A stretch of DNA of 64,000 nucleotides from SHVO01 sp964576515 (GCA_964576515.1 CAZNUW010000006.1:170370-234369); one strand, 5' to 3'. Shown: positions 42,582 to 52,616, numbered from the stretch's first letter. Numbers and translations: made by a program. The notes: generated by a model not told the origin, from the letters alone.

Positions 42582-43750
42582 GTGGGGTGTTTTTGGAGGA
42601 TGCGCCCGACAATGTCGAGCCATTGATCCGTGATGACCGGCCAACTGTATGTGGCCTCCACCCGCGCGCGGGCGGCGCGGCCGTAGCGTTCGCGCGCCGC
42701 CGGGTCCTCGATCAGCGTCTCCAGCGCGCGCGTGAGGGCCGGAGCGTCTTCCTTCGGAACAAGCAGGCCGGTCTCGGCCTCCTTCACCGCTTCCGCGCTG
42801 CCCGCGATGCGTGTGGCGACGGCGGGAAGACCGGCGCACATGGCTTCCATCAGCACGTTCGCCATGCCTTCCTCGCGCGAGGGCAGCACAAAAAGATCGG
42901 CCTGGCGATAAATCTCCGGCAAGTCTTCACGCGCCGCCCATCCTTTGAGGGCGACGCGGTCCGTCAGGCCCAGCGCGCCGATCTGCGCGGCCAACGCCGC
43001 GCGCTCCGGCCCATCGCCCATGATCGACAATCGCCACCGCAATCCGGCGGGAAGCGCGGCCAGGGCGGTCAGGAGCACATCGAGGCCTTTGTGTTTCGCC
43101 AACCGGCTCACGGCCAGCAGGTCGACGGTCCCTTCCGTGCCGTCGTTCGCGCCATAGACGGTCTTTGGCGCGATGCCCGCCGTGTCGGCGCCCTGTGGGA
43201 TCACACCGATCTCACGCGTGCCGTCGTGGGCGCGCGCCAAGTCCGCGAGGCCTTGCGAGTTCGCGATCACCGCGTTCGCGTCGCGCCACAGCCGGCGGAT
43301 CACGCCGCCCGTCGCCGCGTGGTACCCGCGCATGGTCAGGGGATCGAAGCCCGGCACGTCGCCGCCGCGCAGCGCGATCACATAGGGCAGCCTATTCGTG
43401 CGTTTGAGCAGCCACGCGGGCGGACCGCAGGGCAGTGTGAAGAAGGCGATCACCACCTCGGCGCGCCACTGGCGGGCGTACCCCGGCGCGCTCAAGCTTG
43501 CCGCCGCCATGAAGGCCAGCATTTCGGCGACGGAGCTGCGCGCGATGCGCCGGCGCAAGGCGGGAATCCGGCGCACCGTCACGCCGTCCGTGGTGTCGAT
43601 CGCGGGCAACTCGCCGAACGCCGCCGTCAGCACAAACGGATGGTGCCCGCGTTTGGCCATCTCGCGCGCGATATGGCGCATCGCGTTGCCGCCGCCGCCG
43701 CCCACCGGCGGATACTCATAGTTGATGAAAAGAATGCGGCGCGGTGTCAC
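42578..43750 (-). CDS. GT4-family glycosyltransferase
   Basis: A 390-aa GT-B fold enzyme. The N-terminal domain has the NYEYPPVGGGGGNAMRHIA acceptor loop; the C-terminal domain has SRLAKHKGLDVLL, IMGDGPE and the nucleotide-sugar site PSREEGMANVLMEAMCAGLP with its E-x7-E pair. Sugar and acceptor are not evident. It overlaps the methyltransferase and is divergent from the membrane-protein gene. Confidence 0.9.
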   Translation of the reverse strand: MTPRRILFINYEYPPVGGGGGNAMRHIAREMAKRGHHPFVLTAAFGELPAIDTTDGVTVRRIPALRRRIARSSVAEMLAFMAAASLSAPGYARQWRAEVVIAFFTLPCGPPAWLLKRTNRLPYVIALRGGDVPGFDPLTMRGYHAATGGVIRRLWRDANAVIANSQGLADLARAHDGTREIGVIPQGADTAGIAPKTVYGANDGTEGTVDLLAVSRLAKHKGLDVLLTALAALPAGLRWRLSIMGDGPERAALAAQIGALGLTDRVALKGWAAREDLPEIYRQADLFVLPSREEGMANVLMEAMCAGLPAVATRIAGSAEAVKEAETGLLVPKEDAPALTRALETLIEDPAARERYGRAARARVEATYSWPVITDQWLDIVGRILQKHPT

Positions 43751-43888
43751 GGGGGAAAAGGCCGAGGGCGGGGTCCGAGGGCAAGGGGGAGCATGGTATC
43801 CTGAAGCGCGTCAGCCTAATACACTGCGGCGGCGGTTTCATCCCACCCCGTGCCTTCCACTTTCCGGCAACTCTCCGGCGTTCGATCC

Positions 43889-44797
43889 ATGCGTGCGATC
43901 CTCATCTTCAGTCTCAAGGCCCTCGTCGGTGGCGCGCTGCTCGCCTTCGTGATCGCGCGGATTCCCTTGCGCGACGCCTTGTCGGTCGCCGTCACCATCG
44001 ATCCCCTCATCCTTGCGGTCGCCGTCGGTCTGTATTTCCTGGCCCATACGGTGAACGCGGCGAAGCTGCAGGTGCTTCTGCCCGGCCTGTCGTTCTGGCG
44101 GGCCTGGCGCTTCACCATGATCGGGGTCTTTTACGGGACCGCGCTGCCGGGCCAGATCGCGGGCGATGCGGTGAAGGCGGTCAGGCTCGCCCGCGCCCTG
44201 GCGGGCGGCGACATGGGCGGCGACGCGGGCGCGGCCGTCGCCGCGGTGACCGTGGACAAGATCGTGAGCATCTTCGCCCTGCTTCTTCTTGTCGCGCTCG
44301 CCGTGGGGATCGAAGCGCAGTCCTTCGACCGGAACGTCATGATCGCAACCGGCCTCGCGGTCGTGGGCGGCGTCGCCGCCCTTGCGGCCGCGCTTGTATT
44401 TCCCATCCCCGCCTGGCTGGGACGCTTCGGCGCGTCCGTTGCCGCGTGGCGCAGTCTTTCGATGCGCCCGGCGCAATTGTCTTACGCCCTCCTTTTGGGA
44501 TTCCTGTTCCAGGCGCTCTGTGTCGCCATCTGTATGATCCTGGGCGCGCATCTCAACATCGTTCTGTCCGCGCCCGCCTGGACGGTCGTGATGGGCTTCA
44601 GCGCCATCGTGCTTCTCGCGCCCATCACCATCGCCGGGATCGGCGTGCGCGAGGTCACCCTGGTCGGCGCCATCGGATACCTGGGCGGCAGCGACGTCGG
44701 CGCCTTCGCGCTCTCGCTGGTCCTGTTCGTGATCAATCTCATCGGCGCGGTGGCCGGCCTCGTCGTCGATCTGGCGGGCCGCGATAAAACTACTTGA
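43889..44797 (+). CDS. Lysylphosphatidylglycerol synthase TM-region/UPF0104 family membrane protein
   Basis: A 302-aa inner-membrane protein with about seven or eight hydrophobic segments and the family's FYGTALPGQIAGDAVKAVRLAR and TVDKIVSIFALL stretches. Relatives include the MprF flippase domain and AglD; in glycan clusters they are thought to move lipid-linked intermediates. ATG 43889 is preferred because it directly precedes the first hydrophobic helix; GTG 43850 would add 13 residues. It converges on asnB. Confidence 0.82.
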   Translation: MRAILIFSLKALVGGALLAFVIARIPLRDALSVAVTIDPLILAVAVGLYFLAHTVNAAKLQVLLPGLSFWRAWRFTMIGVFYGTALPGQIAGDAVKAVRLARALAGGDMGGDAGAAVAAVTVDKIVSIFALLLLVALAVGIEAQSFDRNVMIATGLAVVGGVAALAAALVFPIPAWLGRFGASVAAWRSLSMRPAQLSYALLLGFLFQALCVAICMILGAHLNIVLSAPAWTVVMGFSAIVLLAPITIAGIGVREVTLVGAIGYLGGSDVGAFALSLVLFVINLIGAVAGLVVDLAGRDKTT

Positions 44798-46646
44798 GCC
44801 CGTAGGCGAGGGCGAGCCAGCACCAGAGCGCGCGGCGGTCGTCGCGCGCGCGCGACCGGTGCAACGCCCAGCGCGCTTTGACGCGCGCGTCATCCATGAA
44901 CGGTACGCGCGTCTCCGGGGGCGTCAGATGCCGCAGCCAGGCGGACAGCGGGATGCCGAAGCCTTTTTTCTTCCGGTGAAGGATGTTGTCGGGCAGGCGC
45001 TTTCGCAAGGCCCGCTTCAGGACCCACTTGGTCGTATAACCGGACGCGACGTTTCCCTTCAGCTTCGCGGTCCACGGCAGGCGGCGCGCGAAGTCGACCA
45101 CATCGTTATCCAGGAAAGGCGCGCGGGTTTCCAACGACACGCGCATGCTGGCGCGGTCGGTTTTCACAAGGATATCGTCGGTGAGATAGAAGCGCGTATA
45201 GAACTCCAATGCGCGGTCGACGGCGTTTGCCGCGCGGGTGCCGTCCCACGCCGCAATCGCCTCGCTGTAAAGCTCTTCCTCGTGCATCGGCGTTTGGAAC
45301 ACATCGGCGATCTCGTCGGGTTGCAACGGCGCGAGCCACACCGGATTGCGTAAACCCGGGCGGCGCTTCAATCCCATCAGCCCGCGATTCAAGATGAAAT
45401 CGAGGCTCATGTTGCGGTCCGAAAGCGGCAACCTTGCCGCCATCAGACGTACCGCCTGGTGCACGGGTTTCGGCATGACCGCGTCGTAGATTTCGGCGCG
45501 CTGGATCATGGCGAAGGGATCGTAGCCGGCGAACAATTCGTCGCCGCCGTCGCCGCTCAAGGCCACCGTCACATGCTTGCGCGCGAACGCGCACAACAGC
45601 GATGTGGGCAGCAGCGACGCGTCTCCCAGGGGTTCGTCCATGCGCGCAAGAAGCTCGGGCAGCATCTGTTGCGCCGCCTCGAGGTCGCAGATCTCAAGAC
45701 GGTGATGGCTGCCGATCTGCGCCGCCACCTGCGCCGCGTAGGCGGACTCGTCGTAGCTTTCCTCGCGAAACCCAATAGAGAAGGTGTCGATGCTCGCGGC
45801 CGGCCGCGCGTCGCTCGCGAAGCTTAAGATCGCGCTGGAGTCCACGCCGCCGGACAGGAAGATGCCGAGCGGCACGTCGCTCTCCAGCCGTAAGGCGACG
45901 GCGGCGCGTAAATGGTCCTCCAACGCCTCCGCCCAGTCCTCGGGGCTTCCCGGGGGAGCATTGGGTTCGATCTCGAACGTCCAGTATTTTTTGATGTCCC
46001 GCGCGCCCGTCGCGACGTTCACACACATCATGTGGCCCGCGGGCAGCTTGACGATCTGTTCGTAGGGCGTGTGTTCGCCGGGGAAGAACCCGTGGGCGAA
46101 GAACTTCATGAGGCTGAGTTTCGACGGCGCCGCCGTCGCATAGGCCGGGTGTTTGCGCAGCGCGGTGATCTCGGAGGCGAAGGCCAGCGCGCCCGGCTTT
46201 GTGCCGTAGAACAGCGGCTTTTCCCCGAACCGGTCGCGCGCGATCACCAGGGTTTTGCGATGACGGTCATAGATCGCCAGGCCGAACATGCCGTTCAGCC
46301 GCACGAACATCCCTTCGCCCCACGCCTTGTAAGCGTAGACCAGGACTTCCGTGTCCGAATGGTCGCTCAGGAACCTGTGGCCCAGGGCCTCAAGCTCCTT
46401 GCGCAAGGCGCGGTGATTGTAGATCTCGCCGTTGAACACAACGCAGATGTCGCCTGCGCTGTCCCACATCGGCTGCGCGCCGCCGGGAAGATCGACCACC
46501 GCCAGGCGGCGATTGGCCAGGAACACAGGGTAATGCTGATCGGCGAAGAAGCCCTCGCCGTCGGGGCCGCGGTGCGCGATCGCGTCCGCCATGGCTTTCA
46601 AATCGGCCGCCGTGCCCGTCCCGACGAAGCCCGCGATGCCGCACAT
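44790..46646 (-). CDS. asnB: Glutamine-hydrolysing asparagine synthase
   Basis: A 618-aa protein with the glutaminase nucleophile Cys2 (MCGIAGFVG) and the synthetase PP-loop SGGVDSS near residue 265. In polysaccharide clusters AsnB homologues may amidate sugar acids rather than make asparagine; the flanking glycosyltransferases make this plausible here. It follows the GT2 gene by three bases and overlaps the convergent membrane-protein gene by eight. Confidence 0.93.
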   Translation of the reverse strand: MCGIAGFVGTGTAADLKAMADAIAHRGPDGEGFFADQHYPVFLANRRLAVVDLPGGAQPMWDSAGDICVVFNGEIYNHRALRKELEALGHRFLSDHSDTEVLVYAYKAWGEGMFVRLNGMFGLAIYDRHRKTLVIARDRFGEKPLFYGTKPGALAFASEITALRKHPAYATAAPSKLSLMKFFAHGFFPGEHTPYEQIVKLPAGHMMCVNVATGARDIKKYWTFEIEPNAPPGSPEDWAEALEDHLRAAVALRLESDVPLGIFLSGGVDSSAILSFASDARPAASIDTFSIGFREESYDESAYAAQVAAQIGSHHRLEICDLEAAQQMLPELLARMDEPLGDASLLPTSLLCAFARKHVTVALSGDGGDELFAGYDPFAMIQRAEIYDAVMPKPVHQAVRLMAARLPLSDRNMSLDFILNRGLMGLKRRPGLRNPVWLAPLQPDEIADVFQTPMHEEELYSEAIAAWDGTRAANAVDRALEFYTRFYLTDDILVKTDRASMRVSLETRAPFLDNDVVDFARRLPWTAKLKGNVASGYTTKWVLKRALRKRLPDNILHRKKKGFGIPLSAWLRHLTPPETRVPFMDDARVKARWALHRSRARDDRRALWCWLALAYGLK

Positions 46647-46649
46647 GTT

Positions 46650-47642
46650 CTACGAAACGCGCCGGATGTCGGCCGCCGGCGTTTGATCGCCGACGTTGAG
46701 GCGCTCTTTCACCGTGTAAGGCGTCTTGTTCTGCGCTTCGTAATAGATGCGCACCAGTACCTCGGCCAGAAGGCCCATCAGGATGCACATGGTGCCGGTG
46801 ATGAAGCCCAGGGTGAACAAGAGGGGCAGCGGCGTTTCGATGAAGGATGTCGCGCGGAAATATTTGAGATAGAGCGCGCTCGCGCCCGCCAGGAACGAAA
46901 TGAAGAAGAAGAACAGCCCGACCGCGCCGAAGATATAGATCGGCTTGGTTTCGTACTGGGTCAGGAACTTCACGACGAGCAAATCCAGCATCACCTTGAA
47001 GATGCGTCCCAGGCCGTACTTCGATTTTCCCTTGCGGCGCGGGTGATGCTTCACCGGCAACTCGGTGATGCGCGCGCCCTGCCACTTCGCATAGATCGGC
47101 ACGAAGCGGTGCATCTCGCCGTAGAGGCGGAAGCCCTCCAGTACCTCCCGGCGGTAGGCTTTCAAGGTGCAGCCGTAGTCCTTCAGCTCGACGCCCGACA
47201 CCCAGCTAATGAGCGCGTTGGCGATGCGGCTGGGCAGGATGCGGGTCAGGAACGTGTCCTTGCGATCGCGCCGCCAGCCGGAGACGACGCCGTAGCCCTC
47301 GTCCAGCTTCGCGAGCAGCGCGCCGATGTCGGAGGGATCGTTCTGAAGGTCGCCGTCCATGGGCACGATCACCTCGCCCTGCGCGTGATCGATGCCCGCC
47401 ATCATGGCGGCGGTCTGGCCGAAATTGCGCTTGAAGGTGATGACCTTGATGCGCGGGTTGGCCCGCGCGGCGTCCGCCAGCAGCGCGCCGGTCCCGTCCC
47501 GCGAGCCGTCGTCGATGAAGATCACTTCATAAGGCCGGTTCAGTCCGTCCAGCGCCGGAACGAGGGCGGCCACCAACGGGCCGACATTCTCGGCCTCGTC
47601 GAAGATCGGAATGACGACGGAAACCAGATCCCGCTCGCTCAA
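46650..47642 (-). CDS. GT2-family (dolichol/undecaprenyl-phosphate type) glycosyltransferase
   Basis: A 330-aa enzyme with the GT-A domain (VSVVIPIFDEAENV, IDDGSRDGT, DGDLQNDP) and two C-terminal membrane segments at about 230-255 and 270-295, as in GtrB/ArnC-like enzymes that charge a polyprenyl phosphate with a sugar. The start is TTG 47642 with AGGA upstream; no ATG or GTG is available nearby. First gene of a GT2-asnB pair. Confidence 0.9.
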   Translation of the reverse strand: MSERDLVSVVIPIFDEAENVGPLVAALVPALDGLNRPYEVIFIDDGSRDGTGALLADAARANPRIKVITFKRNFGQTAAMMAGIDHAQGEVIVPMDGDLQNDPSDIGALLAKLDEGYGVVSGWRRDRKDTFLTRILPSRIANALISWVSGVELKDYGCTLKAYRREVLEGFRLYGEMHRFVPIYAKWQGARITELPVKHHPRRKGKSKYGLGRIFKVMLDLLVVKFLTQYETKPIYIFGAVGLFFFFISFLAGASALYLKYFRATSFIETPLPLLFTLGFITGTMCILMGLLAEVLVRIYYEAQNKTPYTVKERLNVGDQTPAADIRRVS

Positions 47643-47759
47643 AGTCTTGGTCCTATGGGTGACGCGCGGCCTCTGTTGTACAGGGGATATTGTAACTTGC
47701 TCAAGGGCATAGAGCATGCGCGCGGCCTCATGATACAAGCGTTGGACGAGATGAGCGGA

Positions 47760-47793
47760 GCCCGATGGTCTGTAAGGCCCGATGAGCTGTAAG
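47760..47793. repeat. 17-bp near-exact tandem duplication before the ABC substrate-binding gene
   Basis: The unit GCCCGATGGTCTGTAAG is followed directly by GCCCGATGAGCTGTAAG (two differences). The second copy provides the AAGGAG ribosome site for the gene starting at 47802. Confidence 0.75.
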
Positions 47794-47801
47794 GAGAGCC
47801 C

Positions 47802-49373
47802 ATGAAAGCGTTTCTCGGCGTGGCGGCGGCGGTCGTGTTGTTCGCAAGCCCGGTCCAGGCGCAGAACACCTTGCGCTGGGCCAGCCAGGGCGACGGTTTC
47901 ACCCTCGACCCCCATGCCCAGAACGAGGGCCAGACCCACGCCATCAATCGCCAGATGATGGAGCCCCTGGTCGAGCGCGCGCCCGACCTTACGAAAATCC
48001 CGGCGCTGGCGGTCTCCTGGTCCCTGGTCAATCCGACCACCTGGGAATTCAAGCTGCGCCCCAACGTGAAATTCCACGACGGCCGCCCGTTCTCGGCGGA
48101 CGACGTCGTGTTCAGCTTCAAGCGCGCGATGATGCCCACCTCCGACGTGAAGGAGATCATCGGCACGGTGAAGGACATTGTCGCTGTCGATCCCCTGACC
48201 GTGCATGTGATCACCACCGGCCCGGATCCCATTTTCCCCGACGAGGTGACCAACCTCTACATCATGTCCAAAGGTTGGGCCGAGGAACATAAAGTCACCG
48301 CGCCCCAGGACACCGCCGCCAAACAGGAAACCTACGCCGTGCGCCATGCGAACGGCACGGGACCCTTCAAACTGGAACTGCGCGAACCCGACGTGCGCAC
48401 CGTGATGGCCAAAAACCCGGACTGGTGGGGCTTGAGCGATCCCGCTTACAAGGGCCTCAATGTCGACCGCGTGATCTTCACGCCCGTCGCCAACGCCGCC
48501 ACGCGTGTCGCGGCGCTGCTCTCCGGCGAACTCGACTTCCTGCTCGATCCGCCCGTCCAGGACATCGCGCGCATCGAGGCCTCGGGCCAGTTCACGCTCC
48601 AACGCGTGCCGGAAGTGCGCTCGATCTTCCTCGGCATGAAAACATCATCGAAGGAACTCGCAACCTCATCCGTGAAGGGCAAGAACCCGTTCGCCGACGT
48701 GCGTGTGCGCCGGGCCATGAACATGGCGGTCGATGTGAACGCCATCACCAAGCGCATCATGCGTGGCCAGGCGCAGCCGGCGGGCTATGTGGTGCCGCCC
48801 GGCGTGCACGGCTATCACAAGGACCTCGACCAGCACCTTGCCTTCGATGTGGACGGCGCGAAGAAACTCCTCACCGAGGCGGGCTATCCCAACGGCTTCG
48901 ATGTGCGGCTCGACTGCCCCAACGACCGTTATCTGAACGACGAGGAAATCTGCCAGGCCGTCACCGGCATGCTCGCGCGCATCGGCGTGAAGGTGAACCT
49001 CGACCTGAAGCCGCGCACGCTCCACTTCCCGAAAATCCAGAACGACCAGAGCGACTTCTACATGCTCGGCTGGGGCACGATTACCACCGACGCCCACTAC
49101 CATCTTTCCTTCCTGGGCCTGACCACCAGCGCCTGGAATCGCACCGGCTATCACAACGCGAAGATGGAAGGCCTGATCAATGCGCTGGCCGTTGAAACCG
49201 ATCTCGCCAAACGCGACGCCATGATCCGCGAGGCCTCCGTTCTCCTGCGCGACGGTTCCGCCACCATCCCCTTGCACACGCAGTATCTCACCTGGGCGAC
49301 CCGCAAGGGCGTCACGGTGCCCATCACCGCCGACAATCTCCCGTCGTTCCGTTACGCGCGCATGGCGAAGTAA
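47802..49373 (+). CDS. Peptide/opine-type ABC transporter substrate-binding protein
   Basis: A 523-aa family-5 periplasmic binding protein with a Sec signal peptide (residues 1-20, cleavage after PVQA) and the WEFKLRPNVKFHDGRPFSADDVVFSFKRA signature region. Ligand is probably an oligopeptide or related compound. A clear AAGGAG precedes the ATG. First gene of a three-gene operon with two permeases. Confidence 0.92.
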   Translation: MKAFLGVAAAVVLFASPVQAQNTLRWASQGDGFTLDPHAQNEGQTHAINRQMMEPLVERAPDLTKIPALAVSWSLVNPTTWEFKLRPNVKFHDGRPFSADDVVFSFKRAMMPTSDVKEIIGTVKDIVAVDPLTVHVITTGPDPIFPDEVTNLYIMSKGWAEEHKVTAPQDTAAKQETYAVRHANGTGPFKLELREPDVRTVMAKNPDWWGLSDPAYKGLNVDRVIFTPVANAATRVAALLSGELDFLLDPPVQDIARIEASGQFTLQRVPEVRSIFLGMKTSSKELATSSVKGKNPFADVRVRRAMNMAVDVNAITKRIMRGQAQPAGYVVPPGVHGYHKDLDQHLAFDVDGAKKLLTEAGYPNGFDVRLDCPNDRYLNDEEICQAVTGMLARIGVKVNLDLKPRTLHFPKIQNDQSDFYMLGWGTITTDAHYHLSFLGLTTSAWNRTGYHNAKMEGLINALAVETDLAKRDAMIREASVLLRDGSATIPLHTQYLTWATRKGVTVPITADNLPSFRYARMAK

Positions 49374-49402
49374 GGGACGGTCCCCCGCGACGACAGCGCC
49401 CG

Positions 49403-50377
49403 ATGGCCCGTTTTCTTCTCCGCCGTCTGCTTCAGTCCGCGCTCGTGATGCTCACGGCGGCGTTCCTCGCCTTCGTGCTGTTCAACTACGTGGGCGACCC
49501 GGTCAATAATATGGTCGGACAGGAGGCGTCCGCCGAGGACCGCGCGGCCTTGCGCGACCGCCTCGGTCTCAACGATCCCTTCGTCGTGCAGTTCGGCCGG
49601 TTTGTCGTAAACGCCGCGCAAGGGGACTTCGGCGTCTCCTACCGGATGCAACGGCCCGTGTCCGACCTCATCGCCGAACGGTTTCCCGCGACCGCCGAAC
49701 TCGTGCTCGTCGCGGCCTTCATCGCCATCGTGCTCGGCGTCAGCCTCGGCATCTACACCGCCATCCGGCGCGAGTCCTGGATCAGCCGCGCGATCCTTAC
49801 GCTGTCACTGCTCGGATCGTCGTTGCCCACCTTCGTGATCGGTATCGGCCTCATCTATCTCTTTTCCGTGACGCTCGGATGGCTGCCCTCTTTCGGGCGC
49901 GGCGATGTGACGCAGGTGGGTGGGTGGAGCACAGGTCTCTTGAGCGCCGCCGGCCTCAAATCGCTGGTGCTGCCGGCGACGACGCTCGCGCTCTTCCAGC
50001 TCGCCTATTTCCTGCGGCTCGCGCGCGCCGAGATGCTCGAGGTGCTGCACGCCGACTATATTCGCACCGCGCGCGCCATGGGACTGCGTGACGGGATGGT
50101 CCATTTCAAATACGCGCTCCGCAATGCGGCGCTCCCCGTCATTACCCTCATCGGGCTCAAGCTGGGCGACCTGATCGCCTTCGCGATCATCACCGAGACC
50201 GTTTTCCAATGGCCGGGCATGGGGCTTTTGTTCATCCAGGCGGTGGCCTTCGCCGACGTTCCGGTCATGGCGGCTTACCTCTGCATGGTTGCCTTCATCT
50301 TTGTGGTCATCAATCTGATCGTCGACGCGCTCTATCTGATGCTCGATCCGCGTTTGCGGACAGGGATGAAGTCATGA
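49403..50377 (+). CDS. ABC transporter permease (DppB type)
   Basis: A 324-aa inner-membrane permease with the N-terminal RFLLRRLLQSALVM helix, about six membrane segments and the EAA loop (DYIRTARAMGLRDGMVHFKYALRNA) that contacts the ATPase. It is 29 bases after the binding-protein gene and overlaps the next permease by four bases. Confidence 0.93.
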   Translation: MARFLLRRLLQSALVMLTAAFLAFVLFNYVGDPVNNMVGQEASAEDRAALRDRLGLNDPFVVQFGRFVVNAAQGDFGVSYRMQRPVSDLIAERFPATAELVLVAAFIAIVLGVSLGIYTAIRRESWISRAILTLSLLGSSLPTFVIGIGLIYLFSVTLGWLPSFGRGDVTQVGGWSTGLLSAAGLKSLVLPATTLALFQLAYFLRLARAEMLEVLHADYIRTARAMGLRDGMVHFKYALRNAALPVITLIGLKLGDLIAFAIITETVFQWPGMGLLFIQAVAFADVPVMAAYLCMVAFIFVVINLIVDALYLMLDPRLRTGMKS

Positions 50378-51294
50378 GCGACGCCGTGACGCCTGTTGCG
50401 GAACGTTCGGCCCTATGGCGCAGCTTCAAGCGCCACCCCTCGGCCGTTGTTGCGGCGGCGATCGTCGCAATCTTGATGTTGGGCGCGTTGTTTGCGCCTT
50501 TGCTCGCGCCGCAAAATCCCTTCGATCCCGCCGCGCTTGAACTGGCCAACAGCCTCCTGCCGCCGGTCTGGAGCGAGGGCGGCGATCCGCGCTTTCTCCT
50601 CGGCTCCGACGATCAGGGGCGCGATCTGTTCTCCGCGCTGCTCTACGGCAGCCGGATCTCTTTGATCGTGGGCCTCGCGGCCGTCGCCTTCTCGGCCGTC
50701 CTCGGCGTCGCCGTCGGCCTCATCGCCGGGTATGCGGGCGGCTGGTGCGAAGCCGCGCTCATGCGCCTCGCCGATGTGCAATTGACGTTCCCCGCCATCC
50801 TGATCGCGCTCATGGTCGACGGTTTCGTGCGCGCGGCCTTGCCGGCGGACGTCCATGAAAGTGTGGCGCTCTACGTCCTGATCTTCTCCATCGGCATTGC
50901 GGACTGGCCGCAGTATGCCCGTGTCGTGCGCGCGGGGACCGTCGTTCAAAAGACGTTGGGATATGTCGCCGCGGCCCGCGTGATGGGCGTCGGCCCGGTG
51001 CGCATCGTACTCGGCCATATCCTCCCCAATGTGCTCTCGGCGGTGTTCGTGCTGGCGACTCTGGGTTTCACCAGCGCCATCATCGCCGAAGCAACCTTGA
51101 GCTTCTTAGGTGTCGGCATGCCGCCCACCTCGCCCTCCCTCGGCACCTTGATCCGCATCGGCAACGACTTCCTGTTCTCCGGTGAATGGTGGATCACCTT
51201 GTTCCCCTCGCTGGTCCTCGTGAGCCTGGCCTTGGGCGTGAACGTGCTGGGGGATTGGCTGCGGGACGCGCTTAACCCCCGCCTTCGCACCTAA
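50374..51294 (+). CDS. ABC transporter permease (DppC type)
   Basis: A 306-aa inner-membrane permease with the OppC N-terminal segment (SFKRHPSAVVAAAIVAIL), the GSDDQGRDLFSALLYGSRISL motif and an EAA loop (YVAAARVMGVGPVRIVLGHILPNV). The ATPase genes that normally follow are missing; the next gene is an MFS carrier. Confidence 0.93.
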   Translation: MSDAVTPVAERSALWRSFKRHPSAVVAAAIVAILMLGALFAPLLAPQNPFDPAALELANSLLPPVWSEGGDPRFLLGSDDQGRDLFSALLYGSRISLIVGLAAVAFSAVLGVAVGLIAGYAGGWCEAALMRLADVQLTFPAILIALMVDGFVRAALPADVHESVALYVLIFSIGIADWPQYARVVRAGTVVQKTLGYVAAARVMGVGPVRIVLGHILPNVLSAVFVLATLGFTSAIIAEATLSFLGVGMPPTSPSLGTLIRIGNDFLFSGEWWITLFPSLVLVSLALGVNVLGDWLRDALNPRLRT

Positions 51295-51395
51295 AGGGCC
51301 TTCGTAACCAAAGCATAGCTCGTCTGCAGGAATTGCTTGGCGGCGCGCGGCCACATGAGGATAACGTCTCCGGCCCACCGGGAGAGGGCCGTTCC

Positions 51396-52616
51396 ATGAG
51401 CATGTTGCAACCCGCTTCACTGTCCGCCTGGCGCACGACCGCCGCCGCCGGAGCGGCGATGCTGCTCATTACCATCGGCGTTCGTCAGACCTCCGGTCTT
51501 TTTGTCGCGCCGATCGATATGGCGACGGGCTTGGGCATCGCCTCCATCAGTTTCGCCCTCGCCATCGCGCAGTTCAGTTGGGGCGCGATCCAACCCATCG
51601 CGGGCGCGCTCGCCGATCGCTACGGCCCCGGCCGCGTCATCGCCGCGGGGCTTGTCGCGCTGACGCTCGGCCAAAGCCTCACCGCCTTCATGGACACGAC
51701 AGGGGGTCTGATCCTCACCTTGGGCGTTCTGTCCGCCGCCGGCGCGGGCGCCGCGGGGTTCTCCGTGCTGATGGGCGCCATGTCCTATCGCGTACCGGTC
51801 GAGAAACGCGGGCTTGCCGCGGGCATCGCCAACGCCGGCGGATCGTTCGGGCAATTCGTGTTCGCGCCTGTGCTGCAACTCATCATCGGCGGCGCCGGGT
51901 GGATGGTGGCGATGTGGTTTTCGGCGCTGGCCGCCTTGGCCGCGCTTCCCTTCGCCTGGATGCTGCGCAAGCCCGCCGACGCGCCTCCGCCCAGCGCGGC
52001 CGAGGGCCCGTCGAACTTAAGCGCGGCCATCAAGGAAGCGTTCCGCGACAAAAGCTACCTCCTGGTGCACGCCGGGTTCTTTACGTGTGGATTCCACATC
52101 GCGTTCCTGGTCACGCATCTGCCCGGCGAAATCGCGCTCTGCGGCATGTCGCCCACGGTGGCCAGTTGGTCGCTCGCCACCATCGGGCTCGCCAACGTCG
52201 TCGGCAGCCTTCTCGCCGGGTGGGCGACCGGGCGTTACCGCAGCAAGCATATCCTGTTTGCGATGTACGCCTCGCGCACGGTGCTGATCCTGTTGTACTT
52301 GGTCGCGCCCAAGACGCCGGAGACCTTCTACATTTTTGCCGCGGGCCTCGGTTTCACGTGGCTCGCCACCGTCGCGCCCACGGCCACCATCGTCGGCAAG
52401 CTGCGCGGCACGCGTTACATCGGCACCTTGTTCGGGATGACGCTGCTGTCCCACCAGATCGGCGGTTTCTTCGGCGCGTGGCTCGGCGGCCTGACGTTCG
52501 AGGCCTCGGGAACGTTTCAGTGGATGTGGTACGTGGATGCGATCCTGGCGGGCGCGGCGGCGCTGACCAATCTCCCGATCCGCGAAGCGCCGGTTCTCAA
52601 GGTGAAAACCGCCTGA
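51396..52616 (+). CDS. MFS transporter
   Basis: A 406-aa carrier with 12 predicted membrane segments and the ADRYGPGRVIAAG loop 2-3 motif. It resembles oxalate/formate-antiporter-like or monocarboxylate-type MFS proteins (GAIQPIAGALADRYG). Substrate unknown. ATG 51396 has AGAGGG upstream; a longer frame from 51333 is unlikely. The 3' end overlaps the convergent gene by 20 bases. Confidence 0.88.
   Translation: MSMLQPASLSAWRTTAAAGAAMLLITIGVRQTSGLFVAPIDMATGLGIASISFALAIAQFSWGAIQPIAGALADRYGPGRVIAAGLVALTLGQSLTAFMDTTGGLILTLGVLSAAGAGAAGFSVLMGAMSYRVPVEKRGLAAGIANAGGSFGQFVFAPVLQLIIGGAGWMVAMWFSALAALAALPFAWMLRKPADAPPPSAAEGPSNLSAAIKEAFRDKSYLLVHAGFFTCGFHIAFLVTHLPGEIALCGMSPTVASWSLATIGLANVVGSLLAGWATGRYRSKHILFAMYASRTVLILLYLVAPKTPETFYIFAAGLGFTWLATVAPTATIVGKLRGTRYIGTLFGMTLLSHQIGGFFGAWLGGLTFEASGTFQWMWYVDAILAGAAALTNLPIREAPVLKVKTA

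Noticed and set aside
45912..47792. A 626-codon plus-strand open frame opposite asnB and the GT2 gene
   Set aside because: Crosses two well-supported minus-strand genes and has no motif.
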